This document shows, piece by piece, positions 1 through 12,897 of a stretch of 64,000 bases of DNA. The stretch is taken from assembly GCA_022702705.1 (NCBI GenBank), contig CM040424.1, positions 141,471,665-141,535,664 on the forward strand, read 5' to 3'. Made by a program: the position numbers and the translations under genes. The first letter of the stretch is position 1. The number at the start of each line of letters is the position of its first letter. The notes under the pieces are model-generated. The model saw nothing but the letters and a program-made list of their open reading frames with translations. It ran no database searches and had not been told where the DNA came from. Origin of the DNA: Papilionanthe hookeriana x Papilionanthe teres. Its lineage: Eukaryota; Streptophyta; Magnoliopsida; Asparagales; Orchidaceae.

Positions 1-356
1 CAGTTAGGATCTTCATTTGGTGTTCTACCAAATTGATTATTTTGTTTCATTTGAATAATAGCAGGTCTATGCTCAAATGAATTAGCAACTACATTAGGAT
101 TTTGAATAGTTAAGTGAATTTCATCTGTTGTAGGTTAGCATAATCTCTTAAAGGTCTAGGTTGATGTTCATTTTCATGTCTTTATTTATCTAGATTGTTC
201 ACTATTTTGCTCAAAATTTTAAATTATTTTTGTTGTTTTTGAATTTTCTAACAGTACGTTCTAATTCTGAATCGTAAGGTAATAAACCTTCAGATCCAAA
301 ATATGCATACACAAATACGACTTAAAAAATTTCAGATACTACTAAATTTATTATTG
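1..356 (-). pseudogene. Athila-1 gag, N-terminal fragment (runs off the left edge)
   Basis: On the minus strand this stretch reads as the start of a Ty3/gypsy Athila-type Gag, the capsid polyprotein that packages retrotransposon RNA. Visible pieces are a PRPLRDYAN-like segment (about 140-180) and then, after a frame change, a segment with FEHRPAIIQM and NQFGRTPNEDPN (about 1-115), which matches the usual Athila pattern of FELKP, an NQF-type turn and EDPN. The gene sits just inside a tRNA primer site and an LTR, as expected for a 5' end. The frame change and stops make it a pseudogene. The rest of the element lies outside the window. Confidence 0.7.
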
Positions 357-376
357 CCTCCCCAGCAATGGTGCCA
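357..376 (-). other. Primer-binding site of Athila-1
   Basis: Read on the minus strand this is TGGCACCATTGCTGGGGAGG, six bases inside the LTR end. It resembles the TGGCGCCGTTGCCGGGG primer sites common in Athila-group plant elements. It fixes the LTR/internal boundary and the minus-strand orientation. Confidence 0.7.
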
Positions 377-382
377 AAAACT

Positions 383-2062
383 TGATCGGTGGCTGCGAAC
401 TGCGGTCTTAAAGTTATATTCAAAAGTATTTACAATTCAGTTATAAAGTATAATCAATTTAATAATAAAGCAGCCAGTCTATACGCAAGTATACTTATCG
501 CTTAAGTAATATAGGGCTCTAGCAGAGTCCTGGTTATCGATTCCACAGGGTGTAAGCAAATCTTAAAGCGTAGCACAGAAATCCAAAATTCAAATTTTCA
601 AAGTACCAAAAGTAAATACTAAAATGCTAAAGTTTGCTAGAGAATTTAAAATTACTAAATTACTATCTAAACTTAAAATTAAAGTTAACTATTACTATGC
701 TAAGATTTGTAATGTAAGTTTCAAATTTAGAGAAAGTGTCCTCCCCATTAAAATGATGTTATGGTGAGTGAATGATATAGATCAGAATAATTATTGTATT
801 GTGCCAAATAGGAGCATACCTATTCTTTACCCTCTTCCGAGTGTTATAAAGATTATTGGCTAATCCTAGGTATAGTTCCTAAATCCGTGGTTAGGCTGGG
901 AGGATACTGGCTCTCACTCCATAGATCAAACTTCCCTTTGCCTAAAGGTTAACTCTCGCTTTAGTTTTCAAACACTGGAACCAAATTAGGGATTTTAGTC
1001 TACCACCCTAAATTCTCTAATTCTACATCCGATAAACCATATTTCCATATTTATTTGCACCCAACCCCCATGAACTGCATCACTCATTCATGGACATTGA
1101 ATGTAATCTTCACATTTGTTGTAGAAAGCATAGCCCTTTCGGATCATATGTTTCTCAATATATTTTAACAATTCAATTGGCCAGATCAAAAAGTAAATGA
1201 AGAAGAAAGTGAAAATCATTACAAATTTTTATCTTTCATGTGGCACATCAAATCTAAACTATCTCTTCACCATTTGTCATTGGAATGAGAAAGACAAAGA
1301 AATCTACTCAGAATTCATGAGGAAGATACAACAAAACAAATATTTTATATATAAAAGCAAAGTCATACAAACTATGAAAAGTAAATATAACTTATCTTAA
1401 TTTCTTCCCCGAGTGAATCCTTGAAGTTTCTTTAAATATCCTTCTCTCTTCACAACAACACACAATTATTTCTTGAAATAGTAGGGAAGAAGCAATCTCT
1501 CACTTTTTCTCTCCTCCTACAACTCTTTTGAAAAGAATCCCTCACAAAACAATAATTAAGACCAAACCCTAGACTTTAAACTCTATCTAAAGGCTTCCTC
1601 TTTACTCACACACACTACAAACACTCTCTAACCCAACACACACACTCTATTATAACTCCCAAAATTAGTTAAAATAGTATAGGAATGAATTCCCTAAGAG
1701 TTTCCTCAAGAATCTCTCCAAAAGTCGTCCAAATACATTGAATCTGGCCTCCGCCGACATTGGGCGCCGTCAGTGCTGGATAGGGTACCTTCGACACCCT
1801 ATTACATGATTTAAGTTTAAACTCTCTCTAAAAACTCACCGTGGCTCTGGTTTGGGCACCGTTCATGCCAGAACTTCAAATCTTGGCTTTTGTCTTTTTT
1901 CGCTCCAAATTTGTTACTTTTTACTTCTTTTTGCTCCATTTGCCTAAAATCATCATACCTGCAACAAAACATGAAAAATACCTTCCATTAAAGTGCAATA
2001 TTACCAAAATTCAATATCAAATGTATATAAAAAATCAAATATTTTTTCGTGCATCTGTGTCA
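383..2062 (-). repeat. Athila-1 5' LTR
   Basis: About 1.68 kb. On the minus strand it begins TGACACAG and ends ACCGATCA, just before the primer site. It is homologous over most of its length to the split LTR at 2471-3042 plus 10307-11441: shared landmarks include GGGCTCTAGCAGAGTCCTGG (531-550), the 'tgccaaataggagcatacctattctttaccct' region near 801-832, a Kpn-like 'tatttgcacc' block near 1050, and the final A-rich 'aaataccttccattaaagtgca' block. No protein is encoded here; short ORFs inside are chance. Confidence 0.7.
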
Positions 2063-2470
2063 TATAAATGTAAGCCCTAAATAATAAATTTGGTAAGATG
2101 AAACATCAAATAATATCTTTTCTAAATTGAAACCAACCCATAGGATTGTTTGGGAAGTCACAGAGGTTCTCCTCAAGATCCGTGACATCCCCTAGCTTTT
2201 CTTCATTTGGATTCGACAATAGCTGCTCCAAATTTGATATTTGAAATTCTTATGTCCAACATTGAAAATTCTATATTTGGAATTCATGAAAACAATATTT
2301 CCTGATCTAAATCGAGGTTTTCTTAAGTGAATTTAGTTGCTTAAGATGTAATTAACTATTAGGGCTTGTACTTATAGGAAACTTTATGACCACATGTAAG
2401 ATAAACCCTATCTAATTCTTTTATATTAGGTAGGTGACCAACCTCGCGCACTTAGCATAATTTTAATTTT
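2063..2470 (+). repeat. Remnant of element B's 5' LTR (Tat/Ogre type)
   Basis: This 408-bp piece lies between two Athila LTRs but matches neither. It aligns by eye with about 56330-56720, near the end of element B's 3' LTR. Shared landmarks in order are 'aatgtaagccct', 'gaggttctcctca', 'gatctaaatcga' and 'taagatgtaattaacta'. It is closer to the B LTR than to the C/A/D LTR family. I infer that it is what remains of B's 5' LTR, into which both Athila copies inserted. Confidence 0.6.
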
Positions 2471-3042
2471 TGTAACAAGTATATAATATATTTTTTAATC
2501 ACAGAGTTACTAATCAACGCAAGTATACGTATCATTCAAGTAATACAGGGCTCTAGTGGAGTCCTGGATATCGATCCCTCGGGGAATATTTTAGAGGCTA
2601 CAAACTAGGATTATAGAAACTAATTCAGAATCACAACTTGTAAATCGAAATTGCCAATCTATCACTAATAAGCAATCGACAATAATATGAAGTTTTAAAT
2701 AAACTAGTTCTACTAACCGATAACTTATTCTACTAATAAAGCAAAGTTCAAATATATAAGCAAGAATCTTTCTCCTTTTTTAAGAAATTTAAGTGAAATG
2801 GATAATTTGAATTAGTTTAAAACGGTGTTGTGCCAAATAGGAGCATACCTATTCTTTACCCTTTAGTTCAGGCATAAAGAACATTGACTAATCCTATGCT
2901 TGGTTACTGAATCTGCGGCTAGCGCGGAGGATACCGGCTCTCACTTCAGAGCTCCCACGTTCCCCTCGCCTAAGGGCTAACAATCTATACTTCAGCACCC
3001 AAACGATAGGACCGAATTAAGGATTTTAGCCTATCACTCTAC
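2471..3042 (-). repeat. Athila-2 3' LTR, distal part
   Basis: Terminal part of the split 3' LTR. It shares the 'acgcaagtatac', 'agggctctag' and 'tgccaaataggagcatacctattctttaccct' blocks with the Athila-1 LTR. It is cut at 3042 by the solo LTR; the 5 bp before the cut are TCTAC. The first ~60 bp differ from Athila-1, so the exact start is uncertain and the two LTRs belong to related but not identical subfamilies. Confidence 0.65.
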
Positions 3043-5395
3043 TGTTGACCTCAATTTTGATGAGGTCTTCTCTTCTTCTTTTTAGTACTTAGGATCTAGC
3101 CTTAGGCTTTTCCTTTGACTATCTTAGAGGATTAGAATTGGGACCCACCACCTAGAAATTCAAACCACTTCTTAACTCCCTCGCAAACTCCACAAACTTG
3201 ATTATAGACCCCTAATCACCTGGAGGGTCGAAATCAAATGCGGAAGTTTAAAGGATGAGTTCCTATGTAACTCTTTGGCCTTAGACCGCCCGGGTGGCCC
3301 GGTCCAGTGAGGGCCGACTTACACACACTACACTTAAACACTACACTTTCACACACCTCCTAAAACCACACCTATACCCAACTTGACCTCCCGACTCATG
3401 AAGGTGATTCACATGGATGGTCCTTAACCCCTAAGCCCTCGGCTAAGAGGTTAGGAACAACATAGATGAATGCCTCAAATGAGTCCCTTCATGGCTCATG
3501 TGGGCTTGATATGGCTTCATGCCTCAACTAAAATGATTTCATTCCACTTACATTCACCCAATCTTCAATTTTCCAAATTTTCAATTTTTGACCCCCGGGA
3601 CCCCGAACCCGCCTAGCCTACCCAAAACCCTTGAAACTACCTAAAATTTGCAAAGTCACCTAAATTACCCAAAATTCCCCAAAATCATTCTTAAACATTT
3701 CCCTCCACTAAAATTGATCATCCATAGCAAAAAATACCAAAAATTCCAAAAATACCCCCCAATACCCTCCAAATACCTAAAATGCCCTTCTTAGCCAAAA
3801 AATCCAAAAATTCAGAAAATTCCCAGAAAATTCTAGAAAATCCCAAATATTCCCAATTTCATTTTGTTCAACTACACAATGGGCTAATTCTATCAATTTA
3901 CCCCACCTTTGTCAAAACCCCAAATTTGACCCATTTTAACCCAAAGTGAACCCAATGTCAAACCAAACCTACCCAATTGACCAAAATTCTGGTCCAATTC
4001 AATTCTAAACTTCAATTCAACATTCCCAACACCAATCTAGACCAAATCTAAGTCCAATTTGATTGACATTTGAATCCAATTTCACTTTTGGCATTAAAGC
4101 CCAATTTGGACCCATGACCCAAACCTAGCCCAAACCAAACCAATTTAACTCCAATTAACCCCAAATCTTTTCTAAACCTTCCCTAACATCCCCACAAGCA
4201 AAACACTAACATGACTTGCCCAAATTTGGATCCAAACCCCACTTAAATTCAACCTAAAACCAAAAGGCCCAATGAGCCCAAACCCCAAAATCAAAACCTA
4301 ACCAAAGCCAAAACCTCTTTGAAACATTCCCATAAACATTTCCCAACATTAATTTTACATCAATTTAAACCCTAGCCCAACATTGGCCCAATTTAGCCCA
4401 ATTTGACCTACATTGGCCCATTTATCAAATCAACCCAAATTCAACCCAATTCAAACCCAAATCACTCCAAACTTGTTTCAAATCAATCATGACACATCCT
4501 TAGACAAAACTCAACATTTATTTGGCATGGCCCTTTGCAAATTTTTCTATTCAAAAGCCCATTTTCAAACCTAAAGGCCCACTTTCTTAAACTACTTTAA
4601 AAGCCCACCCAAGACCATTTCAAAAGCCCAAGTTTTCAATCCAAAGCCCACATGACATTTCTCCACATCATCCATTTAATCAAAATCACCCCTAAGTTTC
4701 AAAGTCATCATTGAACCATTCTAAATCAAGCTTCATGAAAATTCTCCACCAAAATACCAAAATTCCTAAATTCTACTTCCATGAAATTGACCAAGCTTTA
4801 TCCTAAGCCATAGGCAAGCCATGAAGCCATGCATGAGCCCCATAGGAGCCATGAGAGCCATGGAATCCACTTTCCACCTCACCAAACCATTAATGACAAG
4901 AGAGGGGATCTCTTTCTTAAACCTTTTTAAAACCCTTTTTACCTTAAACATGATACACTCTAAACCATACTTTGCCACCTAATCCTTGATGTGGACTTCA
5001 CTACCTTTGGTAGGTTGACTCACATGATCCTCCCAACCCAAAACCAGAACTTGGAAGGGTGCACTAAACCCAAAATGGTGGGTTGACCCATTTGGACCCA
5101 AAATGAGCCTCTCCCCATACCATTTTAATCCAAGCCCTTTACACATGTCCATGGCCAATTGACTGCACAAACCTCCAGCCCTGACCCACCTGGACCTGAG
5201 GGTGACCCATGCCTGCCGGCCAGCCGCCTGGGTCGCCGGAAAACACCATGGTCGAGACCTTGGGAGGAGCCAAAGTTTGGAATTCCCACCTGCTGAGCTG
5301 CCCCATCCCCAGTGGCCATTGCAAGTCGTTCTTCTCTTGCTAAGAGCAGCTGATCCCGATCTTTAACTCCCCCGGGAGGCCCTCCAAGCCTCTCC

Positions 5396-5403
5396 TATTT
5401 AAA
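5396..5403 (+). promoter_or_regulatory. Candidate TATA box in LTR A
   Basis: TATTTAAA followed by CACCACCTC. The same TATTTAAA[C]NCCACC context occurs at the equivalent place in all four LTR copies (23315, 44411, 61494), directly after the GC-rich core. That position conservation supports a core promoter; the start site is not known. Confidence 0.45.
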
Positions 5404-8089
5404 CACCACCTCTCTCGGCCATGGGGAGGTGCTGAATCAACCTTAAGGAAACTCTGCCAAAATCACTCCAGACTCTCCCCACACCTAGAGCATTTGATCC
5501 CCACTATCCTCTTGCCCTAATCCCCACTAATTGAGCTCAATTTTGGAGCTCAATTCTCATGCCAGAACAGGACACTCCCAAATCCTCCACCAAAGTCAAA
5601 TTAAACTCACCTACACCTGCACAAGGTCAAGAGGAGAAGTTCCCCAGTGAAAGCCCCCTCTCCGGGCCACCCATCTGTTCCAGACTCCAAGCTTTGTAAT
5701 CGGTGCGTGGTCGAAATCATACCGGACAATTCACCGGGCCGGAGACTTCATCCGGAGCTTGTTTGGACTCAATCGAAGGTGACACAACCCTCGGATCGAA
5801 GCCACACTTCTCCGAGCTAAGGTATGAGCTGACTCTTTATCCCGAGCCTCTGGAGATTGTCTATTCCAAATGCTTTAATTTCAATGCATGATCACCATAT
5901 AGATGTGTTCGTCTCTTCAAGACGAGTCCATAGAGCACAAGAACATGAAAATCCGTTGAGAAATTAGTGAGTTCTTAGGGTTTTAGTGTGGACGGTTCTC
6001 GGGCTAGGAGGCTTGGAGACGATGACCGGATGTCGTTCATTCAATACAAGCGCGGACGGACGGCTCAGATGGCGTCGGACCAAGAGATGATACGTGAACC
6101 GCGGGCCGCGTGGCGCTAAGTTGGATGGCGGAGTCGAACCAGAAAGCGCCGCGTGGCTTTTCGGGGATGCTAAGGTTGACGCGGCGCCGATTCGGATAAA
6201 TAGAAAAATAGGGATTTTCTTATTTATTTAATTCCCTAAACTTCAAAAATGCATAACTTTGTGTAGAAAAATACTAAAAATAAAATAAAAATACCCTCTT
6301 GCTCAGTGAACAGAGGAGAATAATGTGGAAAAGAAATCATTTAATTTCATAAGTATTTTATTTTTAATGATTTATTTACTCTCTGCATTGTTTTAATTCT
6401 CCATGCATATAGGAAATTCACCATGACATGAGACCATAGGGCTTTTGAAGCCTACGAATTTGGGAACATTCCCCGAATTTTCCAAAGTCGGAGGCCACCC
6501 CTATGAAGAGTTATTGATTTTTCAATTCTAGGCCACTATCCCGAGTATTTTAATTCCAATAATTAGCATGTTGTGAAATAAATTCTAGGAAAATTTGAGG
6601 ATGTTTCTTATGACTAGAGGACTCTAAGAAAAATAGGTTTTGAATTAATCCACTTGTAATAACCCTAATTGGCTTAAACACCCAAAATAGGTCCTTAATT
6701 AATTAGAGCTAATCATACATCAAATTGACTTGAAATCAATTCTCAACTGACCTTTAGGATCAGGGGAACCCACCATAAAAGTTTGAAGTCAATTGGACTT
6801 GGTTAGCCCTATCAAATGGGTTGATTAAGCCATTTAGCCAAATTTAAACTTCAAAAATTCATAAATTTCAAAATACTTTTCAAAAATTCACCAAATTGGT
6901 TTTGGAGCCTCTCTGATATCAGGGGAATTTAAGAAAATTAAAATTGCAATTTTCTAAAAAAAAGTTGATTTTTGCATTATTTTAATATTTTTAATAATTA
7001 AAAAATAATAAAAATCACAAAAATAATAAAATTCACAAAAATGTCACATTTTGAATTTTAATCACTTAGGAACAAACCCCATATTTTTCTTAAGTCTCTA
7101 TGATGAGATATTAAATTTTAAAGCACTACGGTAATTTTAAAATTAAAAAATGTATTTTCTAGCATTTCCACTAAAATAATTCTAATAAATCAAAGAAAAA
7201 TCAGAAAATTACAAAAATTGGTTCTCTGGTTTCCTTGATATCAGAGAGATTTTTGAAAAATATAAAATTCATTTTTCAACCTTTATTTTATTTTTAAATG
7301 AATTAATACTCCAAAACTCAAAATAGTTATAATAAAAATAATATAATTCAAAAAATCACCAAAATTGGTCCAAGTAGTCCTCTAGTCATTAGGAATGTCC
7401 CATAATTTTCTTAAGGACAGAAACTTTTCCTTGGTCATGTTGTTGAATTTTCCTTGAAAATCCTTATGTTCCACAAAAAATAATTATATAAATAAATTAA
7501 ATACAGAAAAATCATATTTTCTCCTCTAATGTCTTGATTGACATATGAGTGAAGCCACATAAAAAATTTCAAATTCATTTAAGCTCAATTTATTGAGTTA
7601 TGAAATTAGTAAGTTTAAAGGGCAAAATAGTAATTAAAATTTTAACCTATAATTAAAAATTTTTAGGTTTAATTAAAAGGGTGGGTAAAATACTTGATAT
7701 TAAGCTGATTTTGGATGTTTGAAACTTAGGTATTTAAAGGGTAGAAACCTACCAAATAATTTGAATGTAATTAAAATAATCCTTAATTAAATAATTAATT
7801 AAATTTGGAAGAATAATAAAAAAATTAGAATTATTAAAATAGGGATATTATTAGGAAGATATTTATTCTTTAATCTAAGAATCCCTAAATTAATCACCTC
7901 AATAATATTCAATTCCTAATTAAAATGATAATCCGAATTCAAAACTTAAAATGCTTAATCATTAAATCAAATTAAAATTAAAACATTTAAATTAAACCCT
8001 TTTAAAATTTCAATTAAATTAATGCTTTAACAATTGAAATTAAATCATCCCTAAAGCATAAAAAAAAATATTAAATTAAAATTAAAAAA

Positions 8090-8335
8090 ATAATAAATAA
8101 TAAAATTAAATTAAAATTAAAAATAAAACCAAATTAAAATTTAAATTAAATTAAATTAAATTAAATTAAATCACATTAAATTAAATTAAATTAAAACATA
8201 TTAAGTTAAATTAAATTAAATAAAATAACAATAAAATCATGTTAAAATAAGATTAAAATTAAATTAAATTAATAAAATTAAATTAAAATTAAAACTAAAT
8301 CAAATTAAATTAAATTAAATTAAATTGAATTAAAT
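8090..8335 (+). repeat. (TTAAA)n-like AT tract in LTR A
   Basis: Irregular array of TTAAA/TTAAAA units. Equivalent tracts sit at the same LTR position in element C (about 25890-26150 and 46985-47245). Confidence 0.8.
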
Positions 8336-10306
8336 ATAACATCACTCAAGACATAAAAAATTCAAAAATAAATCTAAAACAACTTGAACACTATTCCAAA
8401 CTTAAAACCATAAATTGAAATTAAGTTAAATCACAAATCATTTGAACGTTAATTTGCCCTCAAAAGCTCTTGTTATCATAACTCCTAAACGGAGTATTAA
8501 GTGAAGTGTTACTTCACTTATAGGATATTCAAATGTCCTAGTTCACTAAGCAAGAGAACAAAACTTGAACTCCTGGACGATTAATTCATTTGTATAATTA
8601 AATTCTCTTGGACTTAAAACAATCCTAGAGGTATTGAAAAGATGTTTTAAGACTCGTCTTAAGCACTTCCTCAATATGATAGGATACTTGTAAGAACAAT
8701 TGAACTTAATTGTTCTTTGATAAAGAAAATCGTCCTTAAACCAAAACACAAGAACCTAGACGTCATAGGTGGTGACTAGCTATAGGATTAGGAACTTGGT
8801 AGAAAACCAAAACCTTTCCCTTAGCTTTACCTAGGAACTTGATGGAATACTTAAATGCTCTCATATGTGTTTTAAGTGCAGCTTAGGATGACGGGAAGAC
8901 CCTCCAGGTACGCTTTTATTATATTGCAATTTACTTTATTGCAATTTACTTAATTGCATCGCATTTACTTTTCTTGCATGATAAACAACTGTTGCATGAA
9001 AACCCACACCTTTAGGATAGTCCCTAAAACTGAAACCAAAACTAAATTAAAAATCATTACAAGATAAAATTCACCGCCACAACATTTTAAAATATAAAAC
9101 AACTCAAAATTTAATCACCAACAAAACAAAACTACAACTACAACTAAATTAAAACGTCTTGTTGGATGATCGGGAATACCTCGGATGATGTAACCTACGT
9201 GTTGCTAACGGGATTTCCCAAGATCTAAATGAAAGTGTGGAACTCATTTAGTTGAGTTTAGCAAATTCATCTGGACTAAGTGAATCCGATAAAAATAACG
9301 ATGCCGGAAGGATGGAACCGTGGGATCTTAACCGGTGTTGTTATAATCAACTTTAAGATTTGTTTTAATTAAAACATAAAAAAAACAATTGGATTTTAAT
9401 ATTTCTAAAACCAAATTCCTCTCTTTCTTTTGATTACAATCTTCTAAAACTAAACCCTCTGCAACAACAAGAAGCTCGAAGCATGGTGGGCAGCACGACC
9501 ATCGTCATCAGCAAAACCTAAGTCTACTTTAGCAAAACTTTCTTAGAATTAAATAACTAAGCTATAGGATTTCGAGGTAGTTTGCCTAGTGCAACATAAA
9601 TCCTCAACCTTTTTGTTAGGCATTTGCATTGCAAATTAAGCCCTAACTAGTCTTAGGATTCTGAGGTAATCATCCGATATGACATAAACCCTCACATCTT
9701 TGAGGCTATTTGTATGATCATGTCATACGAATATAAGTCCAAATTAATTCAAATTGGCAAAATTTAAATATCAGATAATATTAGGATTTTCTTAAATTTG
9801 AGCCAAACAAATAAGAAAGTTGGGAAGTCACTGAAACTTGTCTCGAATCCGTGACATCCCCTACCTTTCGTTCCTTTGGACTCCTAAAATAAATTGTTCC
9901 AAATTTGATTCATTCCCTATTGAAATTTCCAAAACACAAACCCTTTGAAAACCTTAAACTTTGAAATTCTTAAGAGCAAAACCACTGATCATTATCAAGA
10001 GTTTTCTTAAGTGATTCTCGTCATTTAAGATGTAATTAACTATAGGGGCTTGCCCTTATAGGGAACTTTAAGAACCTGTGTAATATAAACCCCGCTTAAT
10101 TTATTTATATTAAGCAGGGGAACTTGTCGGCTTATAAAATTGGTTCGTAGACCAAACGGATGTCACAAATCTTCTAGTTTATTTAATCGAGCCCCATCGT
10201 TAAGCAGTGTGTTTGTCCTTCGAGATAGATACACGGTTTATGATGTGGTGCTCGTTTATATAAACTATTCAAAAATACAACACTCAACCTAAAAATAAGC
10301 CGTACA

Positions 10307-11441
10307 TCTAAAATCTCCAATTCTTCGCCCAATGAATATTATTTCCCTATTTATTTGCACCCTACTTCCAAGGATTTTGATCTCCCTAAATCTTGAATGT
10401 AATCTTTACTATAGTTGTTAAACTCAACATATTTTAACTAATAAATTGGACAGATTGAAAGTAAATTAAGATCTAAGTAAAAGATTATCATAACTTCTTT
10501 TAAACTTTTCTTGGCACACTAATTCAATTCACCATTTCACAAAAATATCAAAACAAGAAGAAAGATAGAAAAACTACACAGAATTCATGGAGAGGATAAG
10601 ATAAAACTTGGATTTCATTTATAAAAATAAAGTTGTACAAACTAAAGTAAATAAATACAACTTATCTTAAATTCCTCCTAAAGCAAACTCCTTGAAGTTC
10701 CTCTGAATCTCTTCCTTCCTTTATAGTACGCATAATTCTCCTTCAAAACAGCAATGAAGAAGAGATCGCTCACTTCCCTTCCACTCTTATAATCTCTCAA
10801 AGAATTCCTCACAAATTTCACTATCTGAAATCACTGACTAACTATCTAAACTCTATATGGACTCACCAGACTCACACACTTGACTCTCTAATGGATTAGA
10901 ATGACATGTGGTGAATACAAATGGACACTAATGGAACCATCTGGAAGCTTGTGGACCCATTTTTCGGCCCCAAATTGTTCCTTTTAAAGTAAATGAAGAG
11001 TCTCCATGAGTTTTCCAAGCATCCCTTCAAAAATCGTCCACATTCAATGCACCTCATGAAAGAACCGTCGATCCCACCGTCGGCGGCCTCGAGCTCGCCG
11101 TCGGCGGCCTTCTGGAATACTTAGCCTTAGACCCCTTCTGAATAAGCCCCACTGTCGATGGCCTTGATCTCGTCGTCAGCGGGCTCCCATGTAATATATT
11201 CTAAACTCTCAGGAAAACACGTCGTCAACACTATTGACCTCACCGTCGGCGCCCTAGATCAAATTTTCACAATTTTGGTCCTTTTTGCTCCAAATTCGCT
11301 CCTTTTTGCATATATTCGCTTCATTGTCCATAAATCAACATACCTGCAAAAAAATACAAAAAATACCCTTCTTTAAAGTGCATTATCATCAAAATCAATA
11401 TAAAATAGGCATGCAAATCTTAACATTTTTTCCTTGGGTCA
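10307..11441 (-). repeat. Athila-2 3' LTR, proximal part
   Basis: Continuation of the LTR interrupted at 3042; the first five bases (TCTAA) are the right copy of the solo LTR's target duplication. It contains several 'ccgtcggcgg' motifs at about 11060-11260, then ends, on the minus strand as the LTR start, with TGACCCAAGG directly after the polypurine tract. Excluding the duplication, the whole LTR is about 1.70 kb. Confidence 0.65.
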
Positions 11442-11454
11442 AAATCCCCCAAAC
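11442..11454 (-). other. Polypurine tract of Athila-2
   Basis: Minus strand reads GTTTGGGGGATTT immediately before the LTR start TGACCC. This is the expected place for plus-strand DNA priming and confirms that the LTR at 10307-11441 is the 3' LTR. Confidence 0.65.
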
Positions 11455-12897
11455 TTAACTATTACTTGTCCTCAAGTAATCTTTAGTACTACATAAAAGT
11501 TATGATTCATTGTGGTAAAGTTTTAATTAAGAAATACTATAATTTTGATTTAAATAAATATCATAGCAAGAATTCTTAGAAAGATTTTCAAATGATTAGA
11601 TTAATTCTGCAGATGTAAAGCTATCTAGTTATCAAGTCTAAGAGTTCTAGTCTTTTATTCATTTTAAGAATGACTATATGTTGCAATATCAATTCACTTA
11701 GAAGAATCAGAAGATAGGAAATTCATGAGAACACTATTAGTAAAGAAACTAGTCATAAATATAAGTTCAGAAATGTTTTTATTTTTCCCTTTAGGTTAAT
11801 CCAAGTGAAGCCAATTTTTGATAAGTTCTCCTCAAGCTTCTCCTCACTTAATTTTTATTTTCTTTTTAAACTTCATTCTTCTTTTCTTAAATTTGAAACC
11901 TTAAAACATTCTTTACCTTATATGTAATTCATAGTTTTTTACATCATTGAATCCCAATCTTTTTCTTTCTCAACCAAATTCCTAAGATTCTTAATGTTTC
12001 AAAATATAGTTTCCTTTACTTTAAATAGTTAACTATATTCTTATCCTCTTATACCAAATATCTTAACCTACAAAATTAATTTTTATTACCAAAAATATTT
12101 CCTTGAATCTTCAATAATATTTAGATAGAATCTAAGTATAGTTATCTGAATTAAATTTTATCACAAAAATCATATTATAAATTTTTGAAAATATGTTAAT
12201 TAAGAACACATAATAGTTAATAATTTTCTCCCCCCCCCCAAACTTAATTTTTTTCATAATAGAAATAATACAGGGTGGAAAGAAAAATTCTAAATATAAA
12301 AAATCATACCTTTGCACTCTAAGCATTTTTGTCTTTTTAAAATTTTGCAGGTTCTTCTAAAAAATTTTTAACTTCAACTGACCTGTAATATTAAAAACCT
12401 TTCTACACATATGATACTTTAGAAAATTTGTTGGAGTAATGAAATTTTAAAACAAGTATATAAAACTAAACATTTACAACAATAATTAACTACACTACAT
12501 AGGACATATGCATTTCAAAACACAGAACAAACAATATACTATTTTTAACTTAAAAGTTCACAATTACAATAACAATCACAATCCATAACAAACATAAATG
12601 AAAATACAAACTACAAAACTAAACACATATCTCAAAAACAAAACACAGCCCACAAAATACAAATAATAAAAATGAAAGTACTCAAACAAAACAAACAAAC
12701 AAACATCACATCACATTACATCACAATCACAAAGATCAGTCTTCAAAATCCCATGCTATGTCCTCATCTGCCTGGTTAGCAGGTGGATTGGGCCAATAAT
12801 GAGTATAATGGGGGCATTCTGGAAAATTGACATCATGCTCACCTCTATAGTATCTAGCCGGAGCATCATAATAAGCCATCTCAAAATTAGAGTGCCA
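11455..12897 (-). other. Athila-2 3' non-coding region
   Basis: About 1.4 kb of AT-rich sequence between the Athila 3' ORF and the polypurine tract. It has a run of nine C's at 12231-12239 and low-complexity 'acaaacaaac' stretches near 12690. I see no credible protein, RNA gene or repeat array in it. Confidence 0.5.

Larger units (their letters stand above)
3043..10306 (+). repeat. Solo Ogre-type LTR (copy A)
   Basis: A 7,264-bp LTR beginning TGTTGACCTCA and ending GCCGTACA, flanked by TCTAC on the left and TCTAA on the right (4 of 5 bases match, a worn target-site duplication). It is collinear with element C's two LTRs and with LTR D: the pyrimidine/CCCAAA-rich first 2 kb, a GC-rich core around 5130-5780, a TATA-like site, a GC-rich block at about 5990-6190, a long AT-rich half with a (TTAAA)n tract, and a conserved end. 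No internal region is present, so it is a product of LTR-LTR recombination. Short ORFs inside are not genes. Confidence 0.88.

Noticed and set aside
1841..2080. 79-aa plus-strand ORF with hydrophobic stretch
   Set aside because: It crosses the Athila-1 LTR end at 2062 and has no homologue in the second Athila LTR.
4766..5324. Several minus-strand ORFs of 60-70 aa in LTR A and their equivalents at 22898-23514, 44016-44504 and 61225-61763
   Set aside because: They lie in the GC core of the LTR where stops are rare, share no reading frame conserved across the four copies, and have no recognisable domain.
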